Source of the DNA: Nematopogon swammerdamellus
Lineage: Eukaryota > Arthropoda > Insecta > Lepidoptera > Adelidae
Reading direction: 5' to 3'
Length of the DNA: 64,000 nucleotides
Assembly (NCBI GenBank): GCA_946902875.1
Contig: OX336348.1
Span: 17,447,741 to 17,511,740 of the forward strand
In this document: positions 1 to 10,385 of the stretch, piece by piece
Position numbering within the stretch: the first letter of the stretch is position 1
How the letters are laid out: the number at the start of each line of letters is the position of its first letter
Notes under the pieces: generated by a model
Told to the model about the DNA's origin: nothing
Databases searched by the model: none
The model's input: the letters and a program-made list of their open reading frames with translations, nothing else
Program-made: the position numbers and the translations under genes

Positions 1-1200
1 GCCATTAAAAAAAAGTGGCTGCCATTTTGAACTTTTTAGTTACTGGACCGATTGCTTTCAAAATCGATATCTGGGCGTCTGTGTGAACTCTGAATACGAA
101 TCTGTAGTCAAAATTAAAAAAGTGGCCGCCATTTTGAACTTTTAAGTTACTGGACCGATTGCTTTCAAAATCGATATCTGGGCGTCTGTGTGGACTCTGA
201 ATACGAATCTGTAGTCAAAATTTAAAAAAAGTTGCCGCCATTTTAAACTTTTTAGTTACTGGACCGATTGCTTTCAAAATCGATATCTGGGCGACTGTGT
301 GGATTCTGAATACGAATCTGTAGTCAAAATTAAAAAAAAGTGGCCGCCATTTTGAACTTTTTAGTTACTGGACCGATTGCTTTCAAAATCGATATCTGGG
401 TGTCTATGTATGCTCTGAATACGAATCCGTTGTCAAAATTTAAAAAAGTTACCGCCATTTTGAACTTTTTAGTTACTGGACCGATTGCTTTCAAAATCGA
501 TATCTGGGTGTACGTGTGGGCTCTGAAGACGAATCTGTAGTAAAAATTTTAAAAAAGTGGCCGCCATTTTGAACTTTTTAGTTACTGGACCGATTACTTT
601 CAAAATCGATATCTGGGTGTCTGTGTGGGCTCTGAATACGAATCCGTTGTCAAAATTTAAAAAAAGTGGCCGCCATTTTGAACTTTTTAGTTAATGGGCC
701 GATTGCTTTCAAAATCAATATCTGGGTGTCTGTGTGGGCTCTGAATACGAATCCGTTGTCAAAATTTAAAAAAAGTGGCTGCCATTTTGTACTTTTTAGT
801 TACTGGACCGATTGCTTTTAAAATCGATGTCTGGGTGTATGTGTGGGCTCTGAATACGAATCCGTTGACAAAATTTAAAAAAAGTGGCCGCCATTTTGAA
901 CTTTTTAGTTACTGGACCGATTGCTTTCAAAATCGATATCTGGGTGTATGTGTGGGCTCTGAATACGAATCCGTTGACAAAATTTAAAAAAAGTGGCCGC
1001 CATTTCGAACTTTTTAGTTACTGGGCCGATTGCTATCAAAATCAATATCTGGGTGTCTGTGTGGGCTCTGAATACGAATCCGTTGTCAAAATTTAAAAAA
1101 AGTGGCCGCCATTTTGAACTTTTTAGTTACTGGACTGATTACTTTCAAAACCCATATCTACATGTCTGTGTGGGCTCTGAATAGCAATATGTAGTTAACA
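1..1200 (+). repeat. 109-bp satellite array, direct arm
   Basis: About eleven tandem units of 109 bp. Each carries a GCCGCCATTTTGAAC block, a CAAAATCGATATCTGGG block and an A-rich junction. The spacing is exact in the units starting near 775, 884 and 993. The array is already under way at base 1, so it extends outside the window. Short open frames in it are by-products of the unit (109 leaves remainder 1 modulo 3, so the frame changes each unit) and are not genes. Confidence 0.93.
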
Positions 1201-1205
1201 TAAAA

Positions 1206-1826
1206 AAATATGATATCGATTTTGAAAGCAATCGGCCCAGTAACTAAAAAGTTCAAAATGGCGGCCACTTTTTTTAAATGTTCACTACAGATTCGTATTC
1301 AGAGCCCACACATACACCCAGATATCGATTTTGAAAGCAATCAGTTCAGTAACAAAAAAGTTCAAAATGGCGGCCACTTTTTTTTTATTTTTACTACAGA
1401 TTCGTATTCAGAGCCCACGCATACACTCAGATATCGATTTTGAAAGCAATCGGTCCAGTAACTAAAAAGTTCAAAATGGCGGCCACCTTTTTTAAATTTT
1501 GACTACAGATTCGTATTCAGAGCCCACACATACACCCAGATATCGATTTTAAAAGCAATCGGTCCATTAACTAAAAAGTTTAAAATGGCGGTCGGTTTTT
1601 TTAAATGTTGACAACGGATTCGTATTCAGAGCCCACACAGACACCCAGATATCGATTTTGAAAGCAATCGGCCCAATAACTAAAAAGTTCAAAATGGCGG
1701 CCACTTTTTTTAAATTTTGACTACAGATTCGTATTCAGAGCCCACACATACACCCAGATATCGATTTTGAAAGCAATCGGTCCAGTAACTAAAAAGTTCG
1801 AAATGGCGGCCACCTTTTTTAAATCG
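1206..1826 (-). repeat. 109-bp satellite array, inverted arm
   Basis: About five and a half units of the same 109-bp satellite as the preceding arm, in the opposite orientation (GATATCGATTTTGAAAGC followed by AAAAGTTCAAAATGGCGGCC). The polarity switch occurs within a few bases near 1200-1210, so the two arms can pair as a hairpin of roughly 600 bp. The last unit stops at about 1825 in unrelated AT-rich DNA. Confidence 0.93.
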
Positions 1827-2528
1827 CGAAATTAAAACACCATGAATATTATTAAACCGGAAAAAAATATTGTCTTAAGGAAGTCTTACTCTGTTCCTCG
1901 AAGTTTAGGTAAATAAGCCCTACTTATTCCTATCACTGATTATTAGTACAGCTTTTCAAAAATATTAAAACAACAGTCTGGTTTAATTTTTCAATATTTT
2001 TTTTGGAATCAAACAATAATATTCGTTCAGTAAAAACTATTTGAAATAATATTACAAATAACAATTTCAAAATTCACAAATATACCGCACCAACATCGTC
2101 CGTCAGACTGGCATTCGTAGTGATCCCGTCAAGTTGCCGTCAAGCAAGGCTTTTGATTGGTCGGACGGTCGGCTCTTACTACCAGATACCCGAGCCAAGC
2201 CAGCGATAACAAACCTGTCGCTCGCCTTGCTCGCTCTGTCTCTCTCCATATCGCGGGGCGCGATATGGGTAACGGAGATAGACAAGTCACGTCATAAAAT
2301 ATTAAATTGCGATTTCGATTTTCGTAGTAGTAGAGATTTTTGGCTAGCCGTGCTCCGATACAAACGCAGTAGCGTTGCGTCTCCCGTTGTATCCTCCTTG
2401 GTTGTGATAGATAAATTAATGGAATCAAATTAGGTTTTACCAGCAATTAAGAGAGCACAGTTTTATCGTGAGATAATATTATTAAATCGTAAGTTAGCCT
2501 CTATTAAGTAACTATTAAGTAATCTGTG
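1827..2528. other. unassigned spacer
   Basis: AT-rich DNA up to about 2090, then a more GC-rich stretch (2100-2430) with short overlapping open frames on both strands and no recognisable domain. I see no gene, RNA or transposon end here. Confidence 0.5.
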
Positions 2529-2900
2529 GCCTCGGTAGCTAAGTGCACCACTGGTCGGCATGCCTGGGCGCGGTCAGTACTTGGATGGGTGAACGCTCGA
2601 CCATTGGAGGCTGACCGTTGTTCGGATTCCACGTAAAACTGTAGATCCCTTCCCTTCTTACCTTACTAGTTGGTAGGGTTTATCCCGGCCGGGTTGATAC
2701 CACCGCACTGAACGAAACGTCGGTTGAAACGGCTATGTAGCTAGTTCGTGTTTTCCGTCCAGTTCAGTGTAGCCGACATGAAATGAAGGGAAGCACTGAC
2801 ATGGCACCTAGTTCACCCGGTGTTATGGGCTAACATCACGAATGTTGTAGGTGATGTAGCCAACCGTGTCAGTTTCAATAAAATAAAAAAATTAAAAAAA
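2529..2900 (+). mobile_element. SINE with 5S rRNA-like head, copy 1
   Basis: The head begins GCCTCGGTAGCT, similar to the D-arm/A-box region of a tRNA. It runs into GCGCGGTCAGTACTTGGATG, which matches the internal control (box C) region of insect 5S rRNA. A body follows (CCCTTCCCTTCTTACCTTAC, then CGGTTGAAACGGCTATG), ending in an A-rich tail. Related copies lie at 27674, 58459, 12199 (tail only) and 56285 (different head). Transcription by RNA polymerase III from the head and mobilisation by a LINE in trans are what is known for such elements. The chimeric origin of the head is my inference. Confidence 0.8.
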
Positions 2901-2975
2901 TGTGCTGTTAAGGACCACACAATGGTGAGACCAAGGGTCAGACAGGATTTTTCTACTGGACACAGTTTAAAATAT

Positions 2976-3215
2976 TGGGGGGGGGGGGGGGGGGGTGGGA
3001 GGGGCTCAGCCCTACTGACAATAACATTCGGGGGGTTCGAGCACCCCCAAGCTCTATGGAGTCGGCGCCAGTGGATGTCAGTGCAGTGATGATGAGATGA
3101 GTGTGTGTGTGTGTGTGTGTGTGTCTGTGTGAGAGAGGGTGAGAAGGTGTGTGTGTGTGCGTGTGTGTGTGTGCGTGTGTGTGTGGTGGGGCGGGGGGTG
3201 GGGGGGGGGGTTGTT
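2976..3215. repeat. G tract and GT microsatellite
   Basis: A run of about 21 G residues (2977-2998) is followed by a (GT)n-rich tract (3099-3186) with GA interruptions and a second G-rich stretch. The open frames here are low-complexity artefacts. Confidence 0.85.
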
Positions 3216-3409
3216 TGGCGACATCATCTACACATAACCTTTGTGCACTCGGTGCCGTGTCTGTCAGTGTCTCCCTTCGCTTGTGTCGGCTACACTTTTA
3301 CTGAACCCTGTAGAAAATATACTTAGATGAAAGCAAAGCAGCGGTTACGGGAACCTATCGGCATGTGAACATTCACTTGACTGGTATTTTTTTCCTTTCG
3401 AGCGAAGTT

Positions 3410-3474
3410 AATCATAATAATATAGTGTTTTCAAAAAGCTCGATAGCTTTTTGAAAACACTATATTTATGATTT
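3410..3474. repeat. long near-perfect palindrome
   Basis: Bases 3419-3440 and 3445-3466 are perfect 22-nt inverted repeats around a 4-nt loop (CGAT). Pairing continues outward to about 3410/3474 with a 2-nt bulge. The stem would extrude as a cruciform or give a hairpin transcript. No terminal repeat or target duplication identifies a transposon. Confidence 0.85.
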
Positions 3475-4850
3475 AATCTATCCTGATAGATGAAGTTAAT
3501 ACATAAATCGGCTGAGTGATATGCACGAGTCAGTAAGCCTGGATGCGAAATACGGCATCGTTTGTATGAGAACAGAGGTAGCCGCCAAAGGGGTGTGAAG
3601 TCTGAGGCGGGAGCGGCGCATGGAACGCCGTGATTGGCCGAGCGAGTAGGTAGCCAAGTGACGCCAGTCTTCCATACATTTGAACGGGATTCATACAATA
3701 AGTCGCTCATTGTGTCGATTCGCGATGAAAAGATGAAACGGATTTAACAATATTTAACCCTTTTTTACATCAAGGGAATAATATAACTTTCTTAAATGAA
3801 CAAAGGCAACGCCCCTTTCACAATTTTGCGAATTTGCAGATTTTCGCATAAACACGATCATAGTTCTAAGTTCTGAGATACCTCGGATACTTTATTATAA
3901 ATCTACAATTGTGTATTCCATAATAAAAATTATCAAAATGTATGCGAAAATAGTTAAGCATAAAGATTAACTTTTTTTAGGAAACTGATACGGATGGCTC
4001 CATCATCGTAATAATGCTTCAGTTTGGTACCAGTGATGATGGGAGCCCAATATATAAATACTAAAATAAAACTACAATAAACTAAAATAATAAAAATAAT
4101 CAAGATCGATAAATACATAAAAGAAACAAACAAACCAAATAAAATAAAAAATATGAAGAAAAACCGGATTTAGATACATCAGCCAAGGCTGCCTGTCTAA
4201 AATATATAAATATACCTAGGTGAATTAGGTACGTGCCTTGTCACCGATTCCCCCTAATCGATCCGGCTATACTGAATTGGATGGAAAACACGTAGGTACT
4301 ACTTTTCATAGTGACTTCGACCGACGTTTATTTAGTGCAGTGGTACCAACACGGGCGGGTTGAACCCTACCATCTACATATACATCTTGTACATTTATAT
4401 ACGTTCTAAACATTCTGAATCTCTGACATTAAAGGCAAACGTTTAAACTATTACGTCAATTATTTTTAATTCTCCTAAATATCCGCGATCTGATATTCCC
4501 GGTAGACGCATGACCTAAAGAAATTAATTCCTTTCTCCTTAGAGTCGCTCAAAAGTAAAAACCGGTAGGTACTGGTTGAATGAAAAAAGCGCGATAAACG
4601 AATATTGAACGAGGAAACCTGCTGAGGTTGACTAGAAGAAACGTCCTTTGGCAATAAGGCAGAATGCATGAAATATCTGCATACATTTAACATACATATT
4701 TATCAATAAACAAAAAAAATTACAAGAGCTAACTGCATCCAACACGATAGTCGACCTATGGTGGGTAAGCAGAAAAGAGCTCTCCATACATATTTACGCC
4801 GATGTTTGTTACTGAAATTCAAGCGAAAAATGCTATCAAATTGAATGAAA
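3475..4850. other. unassigned spacer
   Basis: Mostly AT-rich non-coding DNA with short open frames lacking any domain. The part at 3523-3546 (CACGAGTCAGTAAGCCTGG and flanking bases) recurs exactly in inverted orientation at 5067-5090. No exon downstream of the THAP-like exon could be recognised in this interval. Confidence 0.45.
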
Positions 4851-4858
4851 GTACTTAC

Positions 4859-4938
4859 TCGTGAAAGGTGACTCCATCTGTGTTCAAGTTTGAATTTTTC
4901 GACGACTTTTTGCACCAAAGCACTGCACAATGAGGCAT
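4859..4938 (-). CDS. possible first exon of a THAP-domain protein
   Basis: Reading the minus strand from an ATG at 4938, the exon encodes MPHCAVLWCKKSSKNS and then a THFH-like stretch (VTFHE). It stops at a good splice donor (GA followed by GTAAGT at 4858). An N-terminal MPxCAVxxC with a downstream (I/V)TFH motif is the hallmark start of a C2CH THAP zinc finger, found in insect chromatin proteins and in P-element-type transposases. The second half of the finger would lie in the next exon, which I could not find within 4 kb. A CpG-rich stretch lies immediately upstream. This could be a host gene, a captured exon or the 5' end of a transposase gene. It is only 26 codons, so the assignment is tentative. 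Confidence 0.4.
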
Positions 4939-4939
4939 T

Positions 4940-5075
4940 TTGTGACAGACGCGCACGTTCGCTCCGCCTGAGCGGCGGACGGAGACTAAGATCGGTCGCC
5001 GGCGCTAGACTGACGCGCTGGCGCGTTTGCGCCGGCGCGCGGCTACCCCTGTCCTCCTATGTATAGCGCATCCAG
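4940..5075. promoter_or_regulatory. CpG-rich stretch upstream of THAP-like exon
   Basis: A sharply GC- and CpG-rich stretch in an AT-rich setting, with self-complementary GCGCCGGCGC-type runs (about 4996-5040). It abuts the 5' side of the THAP-like exon, which is why I read it as a possible TATA-less promoter. No defined box is visible. Confidence 0.3.
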
Positions 5076-5173
5076 GCTTACTGACTCGTGGTGATATGGC
5101 ACCATGGATCATCAGATTTATTGATCCATGTATGGCACATCTTAGCTAAGTGCGAAATTGTACCTTCTTGCAG

Positions 5174-5421
5174 GTATTTACGGCCAGCATCAAGTGAATA
5201 TCAAGCAATGCAATTACAATCGTAAAAGATGGCTCAATTGCGAAGCAACCGTTCCAGTAAATGACATCGCTTTTGGCCGTAATGCTTTCTATTGCGAGTA
5301 CAAAGAAAAATATTATCTGTGCCGTTCCGAGGAGATCATCTATGAGAAATTATTTGGTGAGACACATTCAAAATTACGTATTTACGATTTTACTGTGAAC
5401 TTGGGTATCCGCGCACACTAA
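5174..5421 (+). CDS. open exon-like block, unrecognised
   Basis: An open frame of about 82 codons follows a plausible splice acceptor (CTTCTTGCAG ending at 5173) and ends in TAA. The product is hydrophilic, with several cysteines (QCNYNRKRWLNCE, AFYCEYKEKYYLCRSEE) and no domain I recognise. Composition is more balanced than the flanks, which is weak support for a real terminal exon. There is no in-frame ATG near the beginning, so it would need an upstream exon. It could also be a decayed transposon gene. Confidence 0.3.
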
Positions 5422-6277
5422 GAGGTCAACTAGGTAATCGTGCGAGCGCTCTGTCGTGCGTTCGCATCATTAATATGCACTAGTTGGCCAACAGATCCGG
5501 CCGTTCCGTAATCGAACAAGTACCGTTTGCATTAAATGAGTGATGCAGAATAGGAAAAAAATATAAAATACGTAGTAAGTACGTAAGTATATGTATGTAT
5601 CTCTAAGTTGAAATTATTCGGATAAAAAACACACTCATCAAAATTAATTAAATTTATTTTATTCCTTAGTAGGTAATAAACAATGACATAATAAAAAAAC
5701 TAAATAGTCGTATCATCAGGCCAAAACTCCTAAGAAATGTGCGAGCCTCCTGCTGCTAGGGTTGCTACCACGCGATTTGAATATTCCATCATTCGAGTAT
5801 TTGTTTAGTATTTTATCACCGTACAAATTATCTTTTAGGAAAATTAGATATCGATGCTTTTAGGTATAACTATAATAAACACTTCAACTGTTAATCGTTC
5901 TCACGTCAAATTAATAAAGAAAATGCTTTCAATATACAATTATTTTCCAATCACAAATCACAACTCACGAAAATTAACAAATTCCTTCATGGTTCAAATT
6001 CGTTCTCGGTCAAGGATGGCGCGCTTGCGATTTTACGCTCCCCGTCTTGCTCGCACATATACACGTCGCTGGCTGTAATTTAGTGACCGCTGAGCTGTCA
6101 GTCTACTCTACACCACAACCACATTAACTGGACGGAAGACATGTATGGTCACATTTGAAACACTAGCTACAATATTATATGTAGGTGATCGACAGGGTTA
6201 GCTTGGAAGACGAGAGAACCTACACCGGTGAATACGATACACACACACTCATAACAGAAATGCATGACTGACAGAGA
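5422..6277. other. unassigned spacer
   Basis: AT-rich non-coding DNA with scattered short frames (for example 5854-6078) that show no domain. It ends at the 7-bp target duplication of the following transposon. Confidence 0.45.
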
Positions 6278-7196
6278 CCGATAGCATAGTAAAAGAAGAC
6301 GAGTAAGATAACTGGAGGCCATTTTTAAAATAACTACCTACGCTGCGCCGAGCCTCCAGGGATGTCACAACTCACAACACTAACACAATTGACAGGCAGT
6401 GAGCCCATCATGGTGGAAATGCTATTCTTTAAAATTATTATGTACATTTATGTATTTTTTATTTATAGACCAAGAGCCAGCTCCTAAAATTTTACTCTAA
6501 CGGAATATATGAGTTGTCATAGATTTATTATATACTGGCGTTAAGGTATATTTTCGAAAGCTGTATTTTCGATAGACAGTGAACGATGTTATTTTGATGT
6601 TTGAGCCCTTGACAATGATACCCCACTCAATAATCGGATGCTTAGTTCTGGCGCTACGGTGGAACATACGTAAAAACAAACATACACACACATAAATTGC
6701 TAAAAAGATAACCCTTCATTTTTGCTTCGCGCAGTCGGGTAAATTTTTTTTTTAACTTTAACCTCCCAAAAATTAATGCAATGTCAAAATTCAACTTTAA
6801 CTCACGTCCGTCTTTGGACAACCATTTCGTAGTCGCGGACGATGAAGAGAATTAATAAGTGAGCAAAAAATTTATAACTATAAAAATTATCGAAAATATA
6901 TTTAGAATTATAGATTAATATAATTATTAATCTTAATAAAAAAAATATCAAATAAATAATTTTAAAATGTATTTATTAATTTTGTTTTATTATTACTTAA
7001 TAACTTATATTTTTATTTTTGTTATTTTAATGAATTACTTAATAACTTGGTTGGTCGCTAGCAGTCATGAAAGTGTCCGCGGTAGGAGCTGTGGCCATTT
7101 ATAGAAGACAAAACCGCGCGAAATTGCGTTGTGCGTGGTATCTCTAACAAGTCTGAACAAGTCGACAACCGCGGGCCCGCGCACCGCGCGGCCTTC

Positions 7197-7970
7197 GGCT
7201 AAGCGCACACCTTCCGGCGAGCGAACGGACGGCCAGCAACCGTCCGGTCGCTGTGTACTTTGTGTTAAGCGCACACTTTCCGGCGAGCACCGTCCGGCTG
7301 TCTTCACTTGCCATTTGAGATTTGAGTCATGGATCGCGCACGTATCGCAGCTATGATAATTCTCCGTCGTCGGCTTCGGCGCAAAAGGCGACGCTTACAT
7401 TGGGTTCATCCAATAAATACGACACGACTAATACTTGGAGCTTTTTACACTTTGTTTGAAGTTATACGTGGTGACGAGAAAAAGTTTTTTAATTATTTTC
7501 GCATGTCAGTGTCATCGTTTGACAACCTTCACCTAAAGCTGAAAGCTTCTCTCCAACGCCAGGACGCCAAACTAAGGAACTGCATTCAACCTATTGAAAT
7601 GATGGCTATAGCAATCAGGTAAAAGAAACAAGTTTTATTTTTATTTAATTATTTATTTAGTCAATCTCGAACGTACTCATGTCGAACATCGGGCACACGC
7701 GCGCGCGTGCGATCTCTTCGGACGCGACCGGACGATTGCTTGCCGGACGGTGTGAGCGCTAACATACTGCGCCATAAACGACTGCACATCCGGTCGCCGT
7801 CCGGCGACCGGACGAGCCGAGAGTCATCCGGTCGACACACGGCGGCCGGACGGCGGGTTGCCGTGTACCGGATAATGTGAGTTCATTCATACAGCAGCAT
7901 AGACATAGCTTAATCCGGCGACCGGACGGTGGCGACCGGACGGCGCGAGCCGGAAGGTGTGCGTTTAGCC
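7197..7970 (+). mobile_element. PIF/Harbinger element nested in copy 1
   Basis: A 774-bp insertion with 22-bp terminal inverted repeats (GGCTAAGCGCACACCTTCCG and its complement, one mismatch), flanked by a 3-bp duplication TTC. The other copy of the host transposon (near 33614) has the uninterrupted site with a single TTC, which proves the insertion. Many copies of a CGACCGGACGG motif lie near the ends, as expected for subterminal transposase-binding repeats. It encodes only the beginning of a transposase and is therefore an internally deleted derivative. Confidence 0.9.
7329..7622 (+). pseudogene. Harbinger transposase, N-terminal fragment
   Basis: Ninety-seven codons from ATG. The basic start (LRRRLRRKRRR) is followed by WVHPIN, then a GDEKKFFNYFRMS block, SFDNL and a final IEMMAIAIR. 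This order is typical of the HARBI1-like nuclease N-terminus, ahead of the DDE catalytic domain. Everything after this point, including all catalytic residues, is missing. The frame ends at a TAA inside AGGTAAAAG, which could also be an intron donor, but no continuation is found before the right terminus. The product cannot cut DNA. Confidence 0.8.
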
Positions 7971-8568
7971 TTCGTGTGCGCCGCGCGGCCGCGCCCGATG
8001 CCGGGGTTCGCGAATGGTTTTTGCAGCTAGTACCTAATACCTACCTATTAATAACTAATTAATACTATAATTAAATACTAATAGGTACTTTGCTCTGACG
8101 TTACCGAGCCAGGTCTCAAGTCAATTCCTTCGCTTAGTACCTACTCGTATTAATAACTTACATAATTTAACTACATACTTTAATAATATTTTTTATGTTA
8201 CTTACCTTTCGATGGCAGCAGGTAATGAGAATAATGTTAACTCGCGATTCGAGCCTGATCTATTCATGCAGCCGTACACACTGCAGAAACGCGGAGCCAT
8301 TATGTTAGTGCAATAAAATAAAATTCGAATAATAATACTTTCTATCGGGAAGCGGCCGGCGCGGCGCGGCGGCAGGCAGCGGCCGTCACGTGGTGTGCGT
8401 CACCGAGCGCGGGGGCGGGGCGACCATCACTGACTACGCGCGAGAGACAGTGAGAATGCATGTAGTGGTTGTGTACAGACAGCGTGCGCAGGCGCGCGCT
8501 TGTGTGAGTGCGAAATCGGCGCGTTTGTATGAAGACGGCTAACTTGTGTGGTTTAACTATGCCGATAG

Positions 8569-9511
8569 TGAGGTACTTCAAAAGGATATACAAATTCTAG
8601 AAAGAGATACCGGCTTTTCCGTTAGTTGTGTCGTTCAATGTTGGACCGGCCACGGCCATATTTGTTTCGAGGTAAGCACAATAAAACAAAATGCCATTTC
8701 ATAAAATTTTGATAGATTATCTGTGATATGTGATTCAATTTTCCTTCTTGGCTTTCCCGTAATAGTTTTTAAATTTTTTCACCACACATGTCGGCATAAT
8801 TCCACCAGCATAAACACGGCGGCATAAGCCACGCAGTTGAATCCGAACGTCGTCATGACTAAGTACAATACCTACCGTAAATAGTTACCTATTGGATACG
8901 ATTGGATAACAAAAATTTTAATCGATCGCCATCTATCGTACAAAGGGGTGGAAAGAACGTTGTGCTAGCAGTTGCATGATAATTGTGACTAACGCTCAGA
9001 GATGGCTCTGAGAATTTTGCTCATAGCTCAGGCCGCTGATGACGTGTCGTGATGCTGTATAGCTTAAAGCCATCTTGAGAAGTGACAGAATGTAACAGTG
9101 ATAACCGTTTGTTAATCGCCACTTAAATAATGTAGGTACATAGGTGCATACATACGCAGCACACGCTGCTGTATCCTGCTGACAATCTGGTAAGTAGAGT
9201 AACGGCAGTTGCTGCAGGTACACTTGTAAATTACAGCACAACACCAACCACCACGTTTAGCAAAATATTCGGACAAGATAACTATCAAGCAGCAAGCAAC
9301 CTGAAGCAAGACCCTTGGAGTATTGTTCCTTTAGTAGAGTGACAGTCATTTATTATACATAGATGTCAAGTTTTGTCCAAGGTTTTTTAGCCACGCAGTT
9401 GAATCCTAACTTGGAATCCTTTCGACCTGACTAGCTCATCGATTGCAAAACTTTTGAACCTCTCCTTATCACAGATAAATAAAATAATGTATTGCTCTTT
9501 ATTCTTTAATA
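8569..9511. other. unassigned spacer
   Basis: No gene recognised. A short phrase GCCACGCAGTTGAATCC occurs twice (near 8829 and 9392), hinting at an old repeat. Open frames on the minus strand (8996-9309) overlap each other and show no domain. Confidence 0.4.
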
Positions 9512-9932
9512 TTATTTTATATCATACAGTTCTATTTTCTTCATTGATTCTTCATACGGAATATTACTTTCAGCCAGCCATGCTTGCATATTATTCTTAT
9601 TTAAATCAGAATTAGGACACTTTTCATATACAACGTTGTGGTGGAAAGCATTATCCGTGGCTATGAATGAGCATTATCTGGGAGATTAGGTAGTAGTTGA
9701 TTCGTAAGCCATTTTTTATAATTTTCAAAATTAATGTTGTCATGGTAATCTACACTTTTGAAAAATTAGGTATGACCCGCATTCGTTATAATAACTTTTT
9801 CTGATGTGGTGATACTATTTCCATGCTTTTCCAGCATTTGTTCTGTACGTGTGTCGTGTGAGTTAACACAATGTATCGACCTTCATCGCGATATTTTTGC
9901 AGTTGTTTTAAATACTTAAAGCGCAAATTTTT
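9512..9932 (-). pseudogene. Tc1/IS630-like DDE transposase remnant
   Basis: Minus-strand segments in two or more frames read FKYLKQLQKYRDEGRYIV, then YHDNINFENYKKWLTNQLL, then NVVYEKCPNS and a terminal IPYEESMKKIELYDIK with stop. This is the order seen in DDE_3-type transposases of the IS630/Tc1 group: a strand carrying the first Asp, the tyrosine/histidine block, the second Asp block with DNA, and the C-terminus. The segment that should carry the first catalytic Asp is deleted and the frame is shifted, so it is a fossil. I see no terminal repeats. Confidence 0.6.
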
Positions 9933-9935
9933 TTG

Positions 9936-10155
9936 AGGTATTTTGATTGTAGACTCTGTGTATGATACTAAAACTAAATTTAGGATTTTTAGAAATCATT
10001 TCTGTATTTATGTATGTTCCACCATAACTCTTTAACCGATCATCTGAATTCGATGAAACTTCGTACAAGCACATTTCTACACGGGACACAGGAGGCTAAA
10101 TAAAATTCACTTCCGGTTACGCTAAGATGTGGCTCCCATACAAACCGATATGTTC
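9936..10155 (+). repeat. dispersed repeat C, copy 1
   Basis: The block runs from the phrase GTAGACTCTGTGTATGATAC through CCATAACTC and CCGATCATCTGAATTCGATG to GCTAAGATGTGGCTCCCATA. A close copy lies at about 46675-46892 in the same orientation. Neither copy codes for protein. The class is unknown; the shared stretch may be the end of a Helitron-like or other non-autonomous element. Confidence 0.65.
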
Positions 10156-10249
10156 CGTCCGCGCGCCGGAGTACTATAGGTATTTAGCGAGCGGGCGGCA
10201 GCTGGCGGCACGGCGGCGGCGCGGTGCGGAGCGCAGGCGGGTGCCTATA

Positions 10250-10385
10250 AACAGCAAGCAGCTTATAATCTTCTCGGTGAAAGTAAGTATAAACTATGGG
10301 TGAGGTCGAAGGCCGAGCTGCGTTCAGGAAGAGGAAAAACCTTCTCGATGAAAGTAAGTAACAAAGTAACGAAAGAACGTAACTA
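10250..10385 (+). repeat. two degenerate 68-bp minisatellite units
   Basis: Two diverged units of the 68-bp repeat that dominates 36-40 kb (TATGGGTGAGGTCGAAGGCC, then AACCTTCTCGATGAAAGTAA). They show that the minisatellite occurs outside the composite element and are probably an old fragment of it. Confidence 0.75.

Larger units (their letters stand above)
6285..8561. mobile_element. DNA transposon with 7-bp TSD, copy 1
   Basis: The ends are CATAGTAAAAG and, on the other strand, CATAGTTAAAC; these imperfect inverted termini agree at about 17 of 23 positions. The element is flanked by identical 7-bp repeats CCGATAG (6278-6284 and 8562-8568). A second copy at 32702-34193 has the same termini and its own 7-bp repeat, which fixes both boundaries. 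Net length without the nested Harbinger element is about 1.5 kb. No transposase is encoded, so it is non-autonomous. CAT-starting termini and 7-8 bp duplications recall the P superfamily, but I cannot assign it. Confidence 0.8.

Noticed and set aside
2529..2640. Possible genuine tRNA or 5S rRNA gene at the SINE heads (also 27674 and 58459)
   Set aside because: Only partial A-box and 5S box C similarity, no complete cloverleaf or full 5S, and the same body and A tail follow every copy.
3105..3326. Cys/Val-rich frame over the GT tract (also 57143-57334)
   Set aside because: Low-complexity translation of (GT)n.
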